A DNA stretch of 46,760 bases from an uncultured Gilliamella sp. (lineage in GTDB: Bacteria; Pseudomonadota; Gammaproteobacteria; Enterobacterales; Orbaceae), in assembly GCA_946480175.1 (NCBI GenBank), contig CAMLIK010000014.1, forward strand, positions 1 to 46,760, given 5' to 3'. This document shows positions 29,126 to 38,465 of this stretch, piece after piece. Below the pieces are notes generated by a model. That model saw only the letters and a list, made by a program, of their open reading frames with translations. It ran no database searches and had not been told where the DNA came from. Position numbers and translations under genes: made by a program. How positions within the stretch are numbered: position 1 is the stretch's first letter; each line of letters starts with the position of its first letter.

Positions 29126-30169
29126 ATGAAAAATACTGTCGCAATATTGGAAAAACCGGGAAAAATGGTTATCAAAGAGACGCAAATGCCTACCCCTAAA
29201 GATGATGAAGTTTTAATTGAAGTAAAATATGTTGGTATCTGCGGTTCAGATGTTCATGGATTCGAACACGGCCCCTATATTCCACCTAAAGACCCAAATC
29301 AAATTATTGGTTTGGGTCATGAATGTTCCGGAATTATTAAAAAAATCGGTAAAAATGTTAGAAAATTCAAGGTCGGACAACGAGTATGTATAGAACCTGG
29401 AGTACCTTGTTATACCTGTGAGTTTTGTTTATCTGGTCATTACAATGTCTGTCCTAATGTTGACTTTATGGCTACTCAGCCCAATTATCGTGGTGCACTT
29501 ACTAACTATTTAACCCATCCTGAAGCAATGACCTTTCATCTTCCTGAAAACATGTCCCTAATAGAAGGTGCACTTGTTGAACCTGCGGCAGTAGGTATTC
29601 ATGCTGCTAAAATGGCCGGAGATTTATTAGGTAAAACCGTTGTGATTTTAGGTGCTGGCTGTATTGGTCTGATGACACTACAAGCATGCAAATTGAAAGG
29701 CGCAGCAAAAATTGTAATGATCGATATCTTAGACAATCGGTTAAATAAAGCCATTGAACTAGGTGCGACGGCAACCCTCAAAGGTAACGATCCACAATTA
29801 ACGGAGAAAGTTAAATGTATTGTTGGTGAATTCGGTGCTGATGTGGTGCTAGAAACTGCTGGTTCAATTTTCACTGCGGAAAAAGCTTTAGAAATTGTTA
29901 AACGTCGAGGAAAAATGCTAATCGTTGGTTCTATTGCGGGTGGTGTTCCTGTTGAATTTTTGAAAATTAACCGTGAAGTCACTATTCAAACTGTTTTCAG
30001 ATATGCCAATGATTTCCCGGCAACCATAGATTCTATCGCGAATGGAGACTTTGACGTAGATTCAATTGCCGATCGTTTTTTCAATTACCAAGATACTCAG
30101 AAGGCCTTTGAATTTTCAGTTAACAACAAAAAAGAGTTAATTAAAGGCGTAATCAAAGTAGCTGATTAA
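29126..30169 (+). CDS. Zinc-dependent polyol dehydrogenase (sorbitol dehydrogenase-like)
   Basis: 347-residue zinc alcohol dehydrogenase of the MDR family. Catalytic zinc ligands are Cys39 (GICGSD) and His65/Glu66 (GLGHECSG). The structural zinc site is complete (Cys95, 98, 101, 109 in CYTCEFCLSGHYNVC). The NAD-binding loop is GAGCIGLMTLQA and an Asp after the second strand (MIDILD) favours NAD over NADP. It resembles sorbitol/xylitol (L-iditol 2-) dehydrogenases that oxidise a polyol to a ketose. First gene of a three-gene operon with a PfkB kinase (15-base gap) and an aldo/keto reductase. RBS CTGGAG precedes the ATG. The exact polyol is unknown. Confidence 0.88.
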   Translation: MKNTVAILEKPGKMVIKETQMPTPKDDEVLIEVKYVGICGSDVHGFEHGPYIPPKDPNQIIGLGHECSGIIKKIGKNVRKFKVGQRVCIEPGVPCYTCEFCLSGHYNVCPNVDFMATQPNYRGALTNYLTHPEAMTFHLPENMSLIEGALVEPAAVGIHAAKMAGDLLGKTVVILGAGCIGLMTLQACKLKGAAKIVMIDILDNRLNKAIELGATATLKGNDPQLTEKVKCIVGEFGADVVLETAGSIFTAEKALEIVKRRGKMLIVGSIAGGVPVEFLKINREVTIQTVFRYANDFPATIDSIANGDFDVDSIADRFFNYQDTQKAFEFSVNNKKELIKGVIKVAD

Positions 30170-30183
30170 AAAGGAGTTCGGAA

Positions 30184-31161
30184 ATGAGCAGTGTTGAAGT
30201 GATTTGTATTGGTGCAGCAATTGTTGATTTACCTTTATATCCGGTAGGTGAACATATCTTTAAAAATGTTTCTTATCCAGTTGATAATATATCAATGACG
30301 ATAGGCGGAGATGCAATAAATGAAGCAACAATTATTACAAGACTTGGTCACAAAGTATCATTATTTGCGATGGTTGGTAATGATGTTGCAGGTAAATTTA
30401 TTAAAGATTTTGCCCAACAAAATAATATTATTACAGACAATTTAATAACCCGAGAAGATATCACCACATCTATAAATGTAGGTTTGGTTCAGGAAGATGG
30501 TGAGCGAACTTTTGTCACCAATAGAAATGGTAGTCTTTGGAAGATGTCCTTACAAGATATTGAACTGGCTAATATCAAAAATGCAAAAATCTTATCTTTA
30601 GCAAGTATTTTCAATAATCCTAAATTGGATAACCACGCATTAGTTTCAATTTTCAAAAAAGCAAAATCTGAACATATGATTATTTGCGCTGATATGGTTA
30701 AGAGTCGGTTAGGTGAAGGTTTAACTGATATAGCTGAAGCATTAAGTTATATTGATTACTTCTTCCCCAATTATGATGAAGCATCTGAGCTCACAGGAAA
30801 AACAGAACTGAGTGAGATTGCGGATACTTTCATTGCATTAGGGGTAAAGAACGTGCTTATCAAAATTGGAAAAAAAGGTTGTTACATTAAAAACCAACAT
30901 CTAAGCAAAATTGCCCCCGCGTTCAAAAAACCTAAAGGCGTCAAAATTGATACTATCGGCGCAGGCGATAATTTTGCATCAGGATTTATTTCTGCCTTAT
31001 TAAAAGGACAATCAATTGAAGAGTGTGCGGTATTTGGTAATGCAGTAGCTTCAGTATCAATTGAGTCACTAGGAGCAACAACCGGCGTGAAAAGTCGTAA
31101 ACAAGTAGAAGAGATGATCGCAATTTATGAAAAAAGTAATGGGAGAGTGAGTTGTGAATAA
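30184..31161 (+). CDS. PfkB-family carbohydrate kinase
   Basis: 325 residues of the ribokinase fold. The N-terminal substrate region is GGDAINEATIITRLG, a variant of the GGxxxN motif. The C-terminal signature DTIGAGDNFASGF holds the catalytic Asp262 and the anion hole. VQEDGERTFVTNRNG matches other sugar kinases. It probably phosphorylates the ketose made by the preceding dehydrogenase, but family membership alone does not set the sugar or the position of phosphorylation. RBS AAAAGGAG precedes ATG. It overlaps the next gene by 8 bases. Confidence 0.88.
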   Translation: MSSVEVICIGAAIVDLPLYPVGEHIFKNVSYPVDNISMTIGGDAINEATIITRLGHKVSLFAMVGNDVAGKFIKDFAQQNNIITDNLITREDITTSINVGLVQEDGERTFVTNRNGSLWKMSLQDIELANIKNAKILSLASIFNNPKLDNHALVSIFKKAKSEHMIICADMVKSRLGEGLTDIAEALSYIDYFFPNYDEASELTGKTELSEIADTFIALGVKNVLIKIGKKGCYIKNQHLSKIAPAFKKPKGVKIDTIGAGDNFASGFISALLKGQSIEECAVFGNAVASVSIESLGATTGVKSRKQVEEMIAIYEKSNGRVSCE

Positions 31162-32134
31162 AATGAAATTAGGTAAAACTGGACTTGATATATCAAGAAT
31201 TGGCTTAGGAACATGGGCAATTGGTGGCGGACCCGCTTTTGGCAATCAAGATAATAAACAAGCTTCAATAGAAACTATTAGATATGCACTTGAAAAAAAT
31301 ATAAATTTTTTAGATACCGCCCCAGCTTATAATTTTGGCAATAGTGAGGCAATTGTTGGTGAAGCAATTAAAGGAATACGCGACAAATACATCATTATTA
31401 CCAAATGTGGTATTACATGGGAACGAGAAGGAAGTTTTTTTAATAAAGTTGGCGAACGCTCTCTATTTAAAAATTTATCAAAAGAATCAATTAGATTAGA
31501 AGTTGAGAGCAGTTTAAAACGATTACAAACTGATTATATTGATGTTTATATGACTCATTGGCAATCAGTTGAACCTTTTTTTACACCAATTTCAGAAACC
31601 GTTGCAGTGTTAAATGAATTGAAAGCAGAAGGCAAAATAAAGGCAATCGGTGCAGCCAATGTAGATATCAACCATGTCAAAGAATACCTAAAATATGGTC
31701 AATTAGATATTGTCCAAGCAAAATACAGTGTATTAGATAGGCAAGTTGAGAAAGAGCTGTTACCTTTGTGTAAGGAACATGATATTACTCTACAAGCTTA
31801 TTCCCCTTTAGAAATGGGCATTTTAACTGGTGCCATTGAAAAAGATTATATTGCCCCTAAAGATACAGCAAGATTTGGAAAAAAATGGTTTGAACCTAAA
31901 AATTTATCTAATGCTATTGATATGATGAATAAATGGAAACCATTATGTGAAAAATATCACTGTAGTATCGCCAATCTTGCTATCGCTTGGATACTTGCGC
32001 AAGGTGATAATATTAATGTGCTTAGTGGTTCCACCACTAAAGCTGAATTAGATGAAAACAGCAAAGCGACAGAGATAAACTTATCGGAACAAGATAAAAA
32101 TTATATTAGAAAACTAGCCGAAGATATCTCATAA
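31154..32134 (+). CDS. Aldo/keto reductase (IolS/YajO-like)
   Basis: 326 residues. The catalytic tetrad is visible: Asp/Tyr in DTAPAYNFGNSE, Lys in IITKCG, His in MTHWQ. The start is GTG 31154, 6 bases after GGGAGAG; an ATG at 31163 is less well placed. It overlaps the kinase stop by 8 bases, showing operon membership. The larger AKR group (about 310-330 aa, with GSTTKAEL near the end) includes Bacillus IolS. A role in reducing an aldehyde from sugar-phosphate cleavage, or in redox tailoring of the substrate, is inferred. Confidence 0.88.
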   Translation: MNKMKLGKTGLDISRIGLGTWAIGGGPAFGNQDNKQASIETIRYALEKNINFLDTAPAYNFGNSEAIVGEAIKGIRDKYIIITKCGITWEREGSFFNKVGERSLFKNLSKESIRLEVESSLKRLQTDYIDVYMTHWQSVEPFFTPISETVAVLNELKAEGKIKAIGAANVDINHVKEYLKYGQLDIVQAKYSVLDRQVEKELLPLCKEHDITLQAYSPLEMGILTGAIEKDYIAPKDTARFGKKWFEPKNLSNAIDMMNKWKPLCEKYHCSIANLAIAWILAQGDNINVLSGSTTKAELDENSKATEINLSEQDKNYIRKLAEDIS

Positions 32135-32161
32135 AAACAAGGCTCATTCAGCTGACGAATA

Positions 32162-32201
32162 AACCTACTAAGTTAAGATAATCAAATTAATTTAGTAGGT
32201 T
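32162..32201. terminator. Possible bidirectional terminator hairpin
   Basis: AACCTACTAA (32162-32171) pairs with TTAGTAGGTT (32192-32201) across a 20-nt loop. It lies between convergent genes but lacks a clear T-tract. Confidence 0.4.
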
Positions 32202-32274
32202 ATATGGATAGTTATTTACCATAAGTTAAAACAGAAATAACGCTATTTGCTCTCTAACTTATCAAGCTCAATAA

Positions 32275-33033
32275 TTAATATATTAACTCTATCTGGTTAG
32301 TTTTGAGATAGGTAATCCACTCTTTACTCGGCTCTTTATCCGTAATAATGGTGGTAATATTAGATAGATTGGTTAAATGAACAAATGCTTTTTTGTTAAA
32401 TTTTGATGAATCTGCAAGTAGTATCACTTCAGTAGCTTGTGAGATCATGCGCATTTTTAATTTAGCTTCATCTTCGTTGGAATCGGTAATACCTGTAGCT
32501 ATGTCTAATCCTTTACAACTAATAACGGCGGTATCTACATTATAGTTGCAAATCGATTGCTCAGCTAATGTGCCTTGTAGTGAAAGTGATTGCTTATTAA
32601 ACATACCGCCAGTAGACAAAATATTCACCGATGACAGCATAAGTTCGCGTAATGCTTCAGTCGAATTAGTAACAATAGTCAAATCATTGCGATCTTTTAA
32701 TAATTTTAAGGTTTCCATTACGGTCGAACTGGAATCAGCCGATATGGTCGACCGGTTTTTAAGCAGTTGTACAGTTTTAATTGCGATATTCTGTTTTTGC
32801 TCAAAATTCTTTTCAGCTCTTTTATAGAACGGGATATTGGATACAATCTCTTCCCCATTAAATACTGCACCGCCATAAGTTCTAGTCGCAAAATTTTCAG
32901 CTTCAAGTTTTTCTAAATCTCTTCTTATTGTCTCTTCGGTGACTGAAAACTTTTGGCTTAAATCAGACACTAATACTTTTTTATCATTTAGTAATAATTG
33001 TCTAATAGTTGCTAATCGATTTGTTCCTTTCAT
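32275..33033 (-). CDS. DeoR-family transcriptional repressor
   Basis: 252 residues from ATG 33031-33033, the usual DeoR length. An in-frame start at 33075 has no ribosome site. The N-terminal winged helix reads SDLSQKFSVTEETIRRDLEK, then RTYGGAV, the linker found in sugar-operon repressors. The C-terminal sensor domain binds phosphorylated sugars in this family (ISADSSSTV, VTNSTEAL, ILSTGGMF, ADSSKFNKKAF). It lies between the plus-strand and minus-strand catabolic genes and so probably regulates both. The likely effector is a sugar phosphate of the pathway. Its own operator was not identified. Confidence 0.9.
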   Translation of the reverse strand: MKGTNRLATIRQLLLNDKKVLVSDLSQKFSVTEETIRRDLEKLEAENFATRTYGGAVFNGEEIVSNIPFYKRAEKNFEQKQNIAIKTVQLLKNRSTISADSSSTVMETLKLLKDRNDLTIVTNSTEALRELMLSSVNILSTGGMFNKQSLSLQGTLAEQSICNYNVDTAVISCKGLDIATGITDSNEDEAKLKMRMISQATEVILLADSSKFNKKAFVHLTNLSNITTIITDKEPSKEWITYLKTNQIELIY

Positions 33034-33150
33034 AGTATTTAGCTCTGAATTTTGGATTTCATTGCATAATATCATATTTTTTTGCAGAAAAAAAAGTTAC
33101 TTCTACAACGTTATTCTGTGAAAAAAATAAATAAATTCATTTTTTAAATC

Positions 33151-33184
33151 AAAAACTATAGAAACTAAAACTTCTATAGTTTTT
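33151..33184 (-). terminator. Rho-independent terminator of the aldolase operon
   Basis: Perfect 13-bp stem (33151-33163 with 33172-33184), 8-nt loop, with T-rich sequence on the minus strand. It separates the transporter-dehydrogenase-aldolase operon from the regulator gene. Confidence 0.8.
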
Positions 33185-33197
33185 GGGTGGTTAGCCA

Positions 33198-34037
33198 TTA
33201 TTGCGGGCTTTTGTCTTCAGCACCAAACAGTGTGATTTTTTCAATCGCTCTATTTTTTACTGCGGCTCGAACACTTCTTTCAAGCTCAAGGAAGGATGCA
33301 TTAACATTTTTTCGAATCGCGTCCATCGCAGCCAAACAAAGTTCCGTATGAATATTGATTTTCGAAACACCTAAAGATATTGAAGTTTTGATATCATGAT
33401 CGGCAATCCCTGATGCGCCATGAAGAACAATTGGAATATCAACAGCATTTCTTACTTTTTCAAGAACATTAAAAGCAATTTTAGGTTCTGAAGAATAAAC
33501 ACCATGCACATTACCAATAGCTACCGCCAAAGAATCACACTGTGTTCTATCAACAAATTCTGCCGCTTGTGAAGGTTCAGTATAATGATAGCCCGATAAC
33601 GCTTCTTCATAAATAGTTTCATTCCCCACATGCCCTAATTCAGCTTCAACAGGTACACCTAACGGATGAAAATAATCAACGACTTCTTTGGTTAGTTTTA
33701 TGTTCTCTTCAAATGGACAAGCAGAAGCATCTCGCATAACCGAATTCATACCATAATTATAGGCATTTTGAACAATCTCCATACTTCGTCCATGATCCCA
33801 ATGAGTGATAACTGGAACAGAGGCATTTTTAGCCATCGAAACCATCATTGGTGCGAACTCTTCAAATATAGTATTACCGATAAAACCGGTACCAAAAGAG
33901 ATAATAATTGGTGCTTTAGTTTCTTCAGCGGCATCAATAACGCCCATTAGCATTTCGGCATTCCATACATTAAAATGTGGAATAGCAAAACCGTTCTTTT
34001 GTGCAAATTCTTCCCAATATTTTATATTTGCTAACAT
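33198..34037 (-). CDS. Class II ketose-phosphate aldolase (fructose-/tagatose-bisphosphate aldolase family)
   Basis: 279 residues. Zinc and catalytic residues of class II aldolases are present: Asp81/His82 in THWDHG, EAELGHVGN (131-139), His178 in GNVHGVY, His206 in VLHGASG. The usual DTD/NVDTD element is NIHTEL. The length and the N-terminus (YWEEFAQKNGFAIPHFN) resemble GatY/KbaY/IolJ and many uncharacterised paralogs. It should split a ketose phosphate to dihydroxyacetone phosphate plus an aldehyde; whether it uses mono- or bisphosphate is unknown. It follows the dehydrogenase gene 17 bases downstream in one operon. RBS AGGAGAT precedes the ATG. Confidence 0.9.
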   Translation of the reverse strand: MLANIKYWEEFAQKNGFAIPHFNVWNAEMLMGVIDAAEETKAPIIISFGTGFIGNTIFEEFAPMMVSMAKNASVPVITHWDHGRSMEIVQNAYNYGMNSVMRDASACPFEENIKLTKEVVDYFHPLGVPVEAELGHVGNETIYEEALSGYHYTEPSQAAEFVDRTQCDSLAVAIGNVHGVYSSEPKIAFNVLEKVRNAVDIPIVLHGASGIADHDIKTSISLGVSKINIHTELCLAAMDAIRKNVNASFLELERSVRAAVKNRAIEKITLFGAEDKSPQ

Positions 34038-34054
34038 GTTATCTCCTATTCGTT

Positions 34055-35131
34055 TTAGTCACTAAAGTCATAAGTCAAAATGACTTTAATCGCTTCTTTG
34101 TTTGCCATTAACTCAAAACCTTTTTCCCATTCAGATAGTCCAAATCTGTGGGTTATCATTGGTTTAACTTTAATTTTTCCATCTGCTAATAATCTAATAG
34201 CGTTACGCCAAGTGGTTGAGTCATAAGCCATATGTCCAATAATACTTATTGCCCATGACGTAATATCATTAATTGGATAATTAAAAGGTTTGAAACCCAT
34301 ACCGATTCGAACTACTTCACCATTCGGTCTAAGCATATCTATTGACTGTTTAAGTGCGATATTGGCGCCTGAACACTCCAACACTAGACCTAAATTATCT
34401 ACGCCACATATTTCCTGACATCGTTTTACAACATCTTCTTTAGAACCATTGACTAAATGCGTTGCACCAAGTTGTTTAGCTACTGCAAAACGTTTCTTGG
34501 TATCTTCTTCAAGCCCGACCATGACAATATTTACCGCGCCCATTAGCTTTGCCATCTGCACAGAAAACAATCCCAAAGGACCAGTACCAATAACCACCAC
34601 ATCGTTGCCCGGTAAAAAACTTGAACGTTGAGCAATTGCTTTATAAGCATTGCAGATTGGGTCAAGAACACAGGCTTCTTCATAATCTAAATTTTCAGGG
34701 ATTTCCCAAATTGCATGTTTATGAATTCTTAGAATTTCACCGGGGATTAAACAATATTTTGAAAACCCACCTCCCCAACGGTTATTATCAAGACCAAGAT
34801 TTACTTTTTCTTTGTAGGTTAAAAAATCGCCCTTATCACAAGCCGGACATTTACCACAAACATGTCCAGAGTTATCTGAGACAATCCTCTGCCCAACATG
34901 CCAATCAGTCACTTTGCTACCAACTTTGACGATTTTTCCAGCAAATTCATGACCTCTGATGGAATTAAATTCATCAGAACCATTTTCAACACGAAAATGT
35001 TTCATATCAGCACCACAAATAGCTGCGGCTTTAACTTCAATGACAATATCTTCATCACCACAAACCGGTTCAGGAACATCAATTAAACGATATCCACCAA
35101 ACTCTTTTCCATATCTTGCTAACGCTTTCAT
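34055..35131 (-). CDS. Zinc-binding alcohol dehydrogenase with incomplete structural zinc site
   Basis: 358-residue MDR dehydrogenase. Catalytic zinc ligands Cys39 (AICGAD), His61 and Glu62 (RGHEFAG) are intact, and the NAD loop is GTGPLGLFSVQ. Of the four structural-zinc cysteines only three are seen (Cys92, 95, 98); the fourth position, 106, is Tyr. It resembles sugar-acid or polyol dehydrogenases in related catabolic operons. It lies between the MFS transporter (20 bases upstream) and the aldolase. It may oxidise the imported compound; the substrate is not predictable. The start follows GGAGAGTGAACT. Confidence 0.87.
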   Translation of the reverse strand: MKALARYGKEFGGYRLIDVPEPVCGDEDIVIEVKAAAICGADMKHFRVENGSDEFNSIRGHEFAGKIVKVGSKVTDWHVGQRIVSDNSGHVCGKCPACDKGDFLTYKEKVNLGLDNNRWGGGFSKYCLIPGEILRIHKHAIWEIPENLDYEEACVLDPICNAYKAIAQRSSFLPGNDVVVIGTGPLGLFSVQMAKLMGAVNIVMVGLEEDTKKRFAVAKQLGATHLVNGSKEDVVKRCQEICGVDNLGLVLECSGANIALKQSIDMLRPNGEVVRIGMGFKPFNYPINDITSWAISIIGHMAYDSTTWRNAIRLLADGKIKVKPMITHRFGLSEWEKGFELMANKEAIKVILTYDFSD

Positions 35132-35151
35132 AGTTCACTCTCCAAATTAAA

Positions 35152-36528
35152 TTAACTCTCTTTTTTAATAATATTACCAATATCCTCAACTGATGCGCTT
35201 CTAGTCTCAATACCAACAATGGCAATGATTAACGCGGTAGCAATAGCCACGCCACCAAGTAGTAAGAACACGCCAACAACACCTGAAGTATTTAAAAAAT
35301 AGGCCACACCATATGGTGCAATGATGCCACTCACTCGCCCGACAGCATTGGCAAGTCCTGCACCACGCATTTTTGCAGCTGTTGGCCATATTTCTGGCAC
35401 ATAAACTGCTGATGCATAACACACATACATATAAACGAAGGTAATTAAGAAAAATCCCAAGATAGAAATTGTTGTCATATCGCTTTGTAATGAATATATA
35501 TAGCCTAAGACAGCAATAATAATTAATAGACCAATACCCATTATTTTTCTTGGAATTTTGTCAATAATAAACATCGCAATAAATATGCCGATTGGTGCAC
35601 CAAACATACTCATCGTATTTAATAAAACTGAATCTTTTAAATTGATACCTTGTTTTAAAAAGATGGTTGGTAGCCAATTAATTAGGGTGTACTGCACGAC
35701 ATTCATTGCGATAAGAACAAATGATCCTAAAATGACACGTTTTAACAATTCCCCTTGAAACAGTTGTGAATAGGAGATATTGGTTTCTTTAGCATTATCC
35801 AGTTTCTCATATGGTGGTAATGGTTTACCTGTTTCGGCAACAACACATTTTTCAATATCTGAAACTATTTTTTCAGCTTCGGCATATCTACCTTGAGATT
35901 CAAGCCATCTGGGCGATTCAGGAAAATGACGATAGGTAACCCAAAAGAGTATAGTCGATAAAAAAGCGGGAACTAAAAGCTGTATACGCCAATTCATTTC
36001 TGGGGCGATAACCGGAGTAATAGCCATGGCAATCAATGAACAAACTGGATAAGACCAATTTCCTATAAACGAGGCACGAGCAGACCATGTTCCCCTTGTT
36101 TTACTAGGAACATATTCAGTAAAACCGGCAAATAATGTTACTAGTAAGGCACCGAGGGCAAATCCCATAACAAATCGACAGGCAATTAAAAACGTCATAT
36201 TAGGTGACATAGCACCAATAACCATCGAAATAATATGGATAAAGACAAAAAGCAGGTAGCTTTTTCTTCTGCCAATCCTATCGCCAATAATCCCGCCGAT
36301 AAAAGCACCAAAAAACATACCAGCAGTAGTTAGCGACGAAAAGATCGCGGTAATGTTATTGTTTGTCCAACCGATTTCCTGCAATTGGGCGAGCATTAAA
36401 CCACCAATTGCATTACTCCAACTAACCAACAAACCAAACGCCACTAAACCAAAAATTTTCCATTGATTTTTGCTTGTTGGTAACCTATCTAATCTTGCCC
36501 CACAATAGGGTTTTGTTATCTCATTCAT
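35152..36528 (-). CDS. MFS transporter, sugar/acid:proton symporter type
   Basis: 458 residues with about 12 membrane segments. MFS motif A is GDRIGRRKS after the second helix, PESPRWLESQGR follows helix 6, and PEIWPTAAKMRGAGLAN in helix 10-11 is typical of the sugar porter and aromatic-acid symporter branches. The start is ATG 36528; an in-frame TTG at 36537 is less likely. It is the first gene of the minus-strand operon with the dehydrogenase and aldolase, so it probably imports their substrate. It is paralogous to the divergent transporter at 37010: both begin with an ARLDRLP segment. Confidence 0.9.
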   Translation of the reverse strand: MNEITKPYCGARLDRLPTSKNQWKIFGLVAFGLLVSWSNAIGGLMLAQLQEIGWTNNNITAIFSSLTTAGMFFGAFIGGIIGDRIGRRKSYLLFVFIHIISMVIGAMSPNMTFLIACRFVMGFALGALLVTLFAGFTEYVPSKTRGTWSARASFIGNWSYPVCSLIAMAITPVIAPEMNWRIQLLVPAFLSTILFWVTYRHFPESPRWLESQGRYAEAEKIVSDIEKCVVAETGKPLPPYEKLDNAKETNISYSQLFQGELLKRVILGSFVLIAMNVVQYTLINWLPTIFLKQGINLKDSVLLNTMSMFGAPIGIFIAMFIIDKIPRKIMGIGLLIIIAVLGYIYSLQSDMTTISILGFFLITFVYMYVCYASAVYVPEIWPTAAKMRGAGLANAVGRVSGIIAPYGVAYFLNTSGVVGVFLLLGGVAIATALIIAIVGIETRSASVEDIGNIIKKES

Positions 36529-37009
36529 TGCTTCCAACCTTATTCAATTAAGCCAAACAACCAAGCGATTAATTATTAATTAACAATCACCTTTTTTGAA
36601 AACAGACAAAATATGACACCATTATTTTTTAAAGTCAACATAAATTCTTTTATTTAAAGATTTTATGTTTGGTTGTAATATTGTTGTTTTGGAATAAATG
36701 AATTGAATAAAAATTAATTATAATCATATAATTATGCAAATAATCAAAAATTAAAAAGTCATATATGTTGATATATCACACCAATAACATTCTGCAAATT
36801 TTGTGAAATAGCGCACATAAAAAAGATTTTTTGTTTGAATTAATCATTTTTTCTTGGAATATTACATTATTATTTTGATTAATCATTAGGGATATGAATG
36901 ATTACTTAATATTTATTGCTATGAGTGAAGCGAATTAGCAAAAGCATAGAAAAATTGACAGTTGCAATAGTATTTTATCTTTTTAAAAATTAAATAATTA
37001 GGAGCAATA
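36529..37009. other. Divergent promoter region between two MFS transporter genes
   Basis: About 480 bases without an ORF. A CRP-like palindrome is at 36802-36817, and a TCACA half site is at 36776-36780. Both transporters could be controlled from here. Confidence 0.6.
36802..36817. promoter_or_regulatory. Probable CRP binding site
   Basis: TGTGA-AATAGC-GCACA matches the CRP consensus TGTGA-N6-TCACA at 9 of 10 positions. It lies in the divergent transporter region, 193 bases before the plus-strand gene and 274 before the minus-strand gene. Confidence 0.65.
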
Positions 37010-38326
37010 ATGAGTAACTTAGCAGCACGACTTGATCGACTCCCGATCAGTTCTTTTCATCGAAATTTACTGATTATTATTGGTGGAGGAATGTTTTTTG
37101 ACGGTTTTGATAATTATCTGGCTAATTCAGTTTTAAGTATTTTAATTGAAGAAAACTGGTCTACATTACATTTAAATGCCTGTTTTTTATCTGGAACATC
37201 ATTAGGCATGTTACTTGGCTCAATTATGGCTGGATACCTTGGTGATAAGCATGGACGAAAATCTACCTATCAAATTAATTTGCTGATATTTGGTTTTGCA
37301 TCAATTGCCTGTGCTTTGACACCTGATATGTACTGGTTAATTTTCTTTAGATTTTTAACCGGCATTGGATTAGGCGCTGAAATTGTTGTCGGTTATGGTT
37401 TACTGAGTGAATTTATCCCGCCTTCTCACCGTGGCCGTTGGGGAGCTCTCATGTCATTTATTGGTCAATTTGGTCTATTTTTTGTTACCTTTTCTAGTTG
37501 GCTAATCATTCCATTAGCTGGCTGGCGAACAATGTTTGTGATTGCTGGTCTTGGTGGATTATTAGTATATATAGCTCGCAAGCAACTACCTGAATCACCT
37601 CGATGGTTAAGTAGAAAAGGACGAAAACAAGAAGCGGAAATCATTGTCAGCAATATTGAAAATAAGTATTACCAAGGTAATTTACCGACACCCAACTCTG
37701 ATAACCACTCAAGTTTATATATCAAACCCAAAATTAGTGTTTTTGAGCCACGTTTTCGCAAACGAATATTTTTAGGGTCACTAATGATGGTAGTACAGAG
37801 TATTTCTATTTATGGTTTTGTCGCTTGGCTACCGTCCTTAATGGTAAGTCAAGGAATATCGGCTAATCTATCACTAACTATCACTGTACTTATGACCTTA
37901 GGGGGACCAACCGGAGCAGTTTTTGCCTATTGTTTAACTGACAAAATAGGACGAAAACCGGCAATAATCTTCGGTTCATTACTTGCAGCATTATCAGGGA
38001 TTTTATACGCACTTAGTTCATCACAATTATATGCTACACTTTGTGGTTTTGTTACCTTTTCGTTAATCTATTATTTGGTTTCGGTAATCCAAGCCGGTTA
38101 TATCCCTGAACTTTTTCCAACCGATGTTAGAATGCGGTTATCGGCAATTTGCGTCATCTTTGGTCGTATATCCTCAATTATCATGCCATTCTTTGTCGTC
38201 TTGTTATATAACTATGGCGGTATATTAATGGTAACCTCGATGATCGCTATTTTGTTATGCATACAGGCTATAGCCGTCTATATTTTAGGTATTGAGACCT
38301 ATAACAAAAGTCTAGAGTCAATTTAA
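37010..38326 (+). CDS. MFS transporter, second paralog
   Basis: 438 residues and about 12 membrane segments. The N-terminus is ARLDRLPISSFHRNL, then GGGMFFDGFDNYLANSVLS in helix 1, motif A GDKHGRKSTYQ, PESPRWLSRKGRKQEA between the halves, and PELFPTDVRMRLSA late. It belongs to the same metabolite:H+ symporter group as the divergent 35152-36528 product, but is clearly diverged. RBS TTAGGAG precedes the ATG. It stands alone downstream of a CRP-like site. Its substrate may be the same compound or a related one. Confidence 0.9.
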   Translation: MSNLAARLDRLPISSFHRNLLIIIGGGMFFDGFDNYLANSVLSILIEENWSTLHLNACFLSGTSLGMLLGSIMAGYLGDKHGRKSTYQINLLIFGFASIACALTPDMYWLIFFRFLTGIGLGAEIVVGYGLLSEFIPPSHRGRWGALMSFIGQFGLFFVTFSSWLIIPLAGWRTMFVIAGLGGLLVYIARKQLPESPRWLSRKGRKQEAEIIVSNIENKYYQGNLPTPNSDNHSSLYIKPKISVFEPRFRKRIFLGSLMMVVQSISIYGFVAWLPSLMVSQGISANLSLTITVLMTLGGPTGAVFAYCLTDKIGRKPAIIFGSLLAALSGILYALSSSQLYATLCGFVTFSLIYYLVSVIQAGYIPELFPTDVRMRLSAICVIFGRISSIIMPFFVVLLYNYGGILMVTSMIAILLCIQAIAVYILGIETYNKSLESI

Positions 38327-38465
38327 TAATGAAGTTACGGTACAAAGATTAGCTGATTAGATAATCGTAAAACTTTTTTTGGGATAAAAATTAACAATTT
38401 CGTGATGATTTCGTGGAAAACTTTGATTATAGTATTAGCCTTATTTAACCAGACCGGAACTGATT

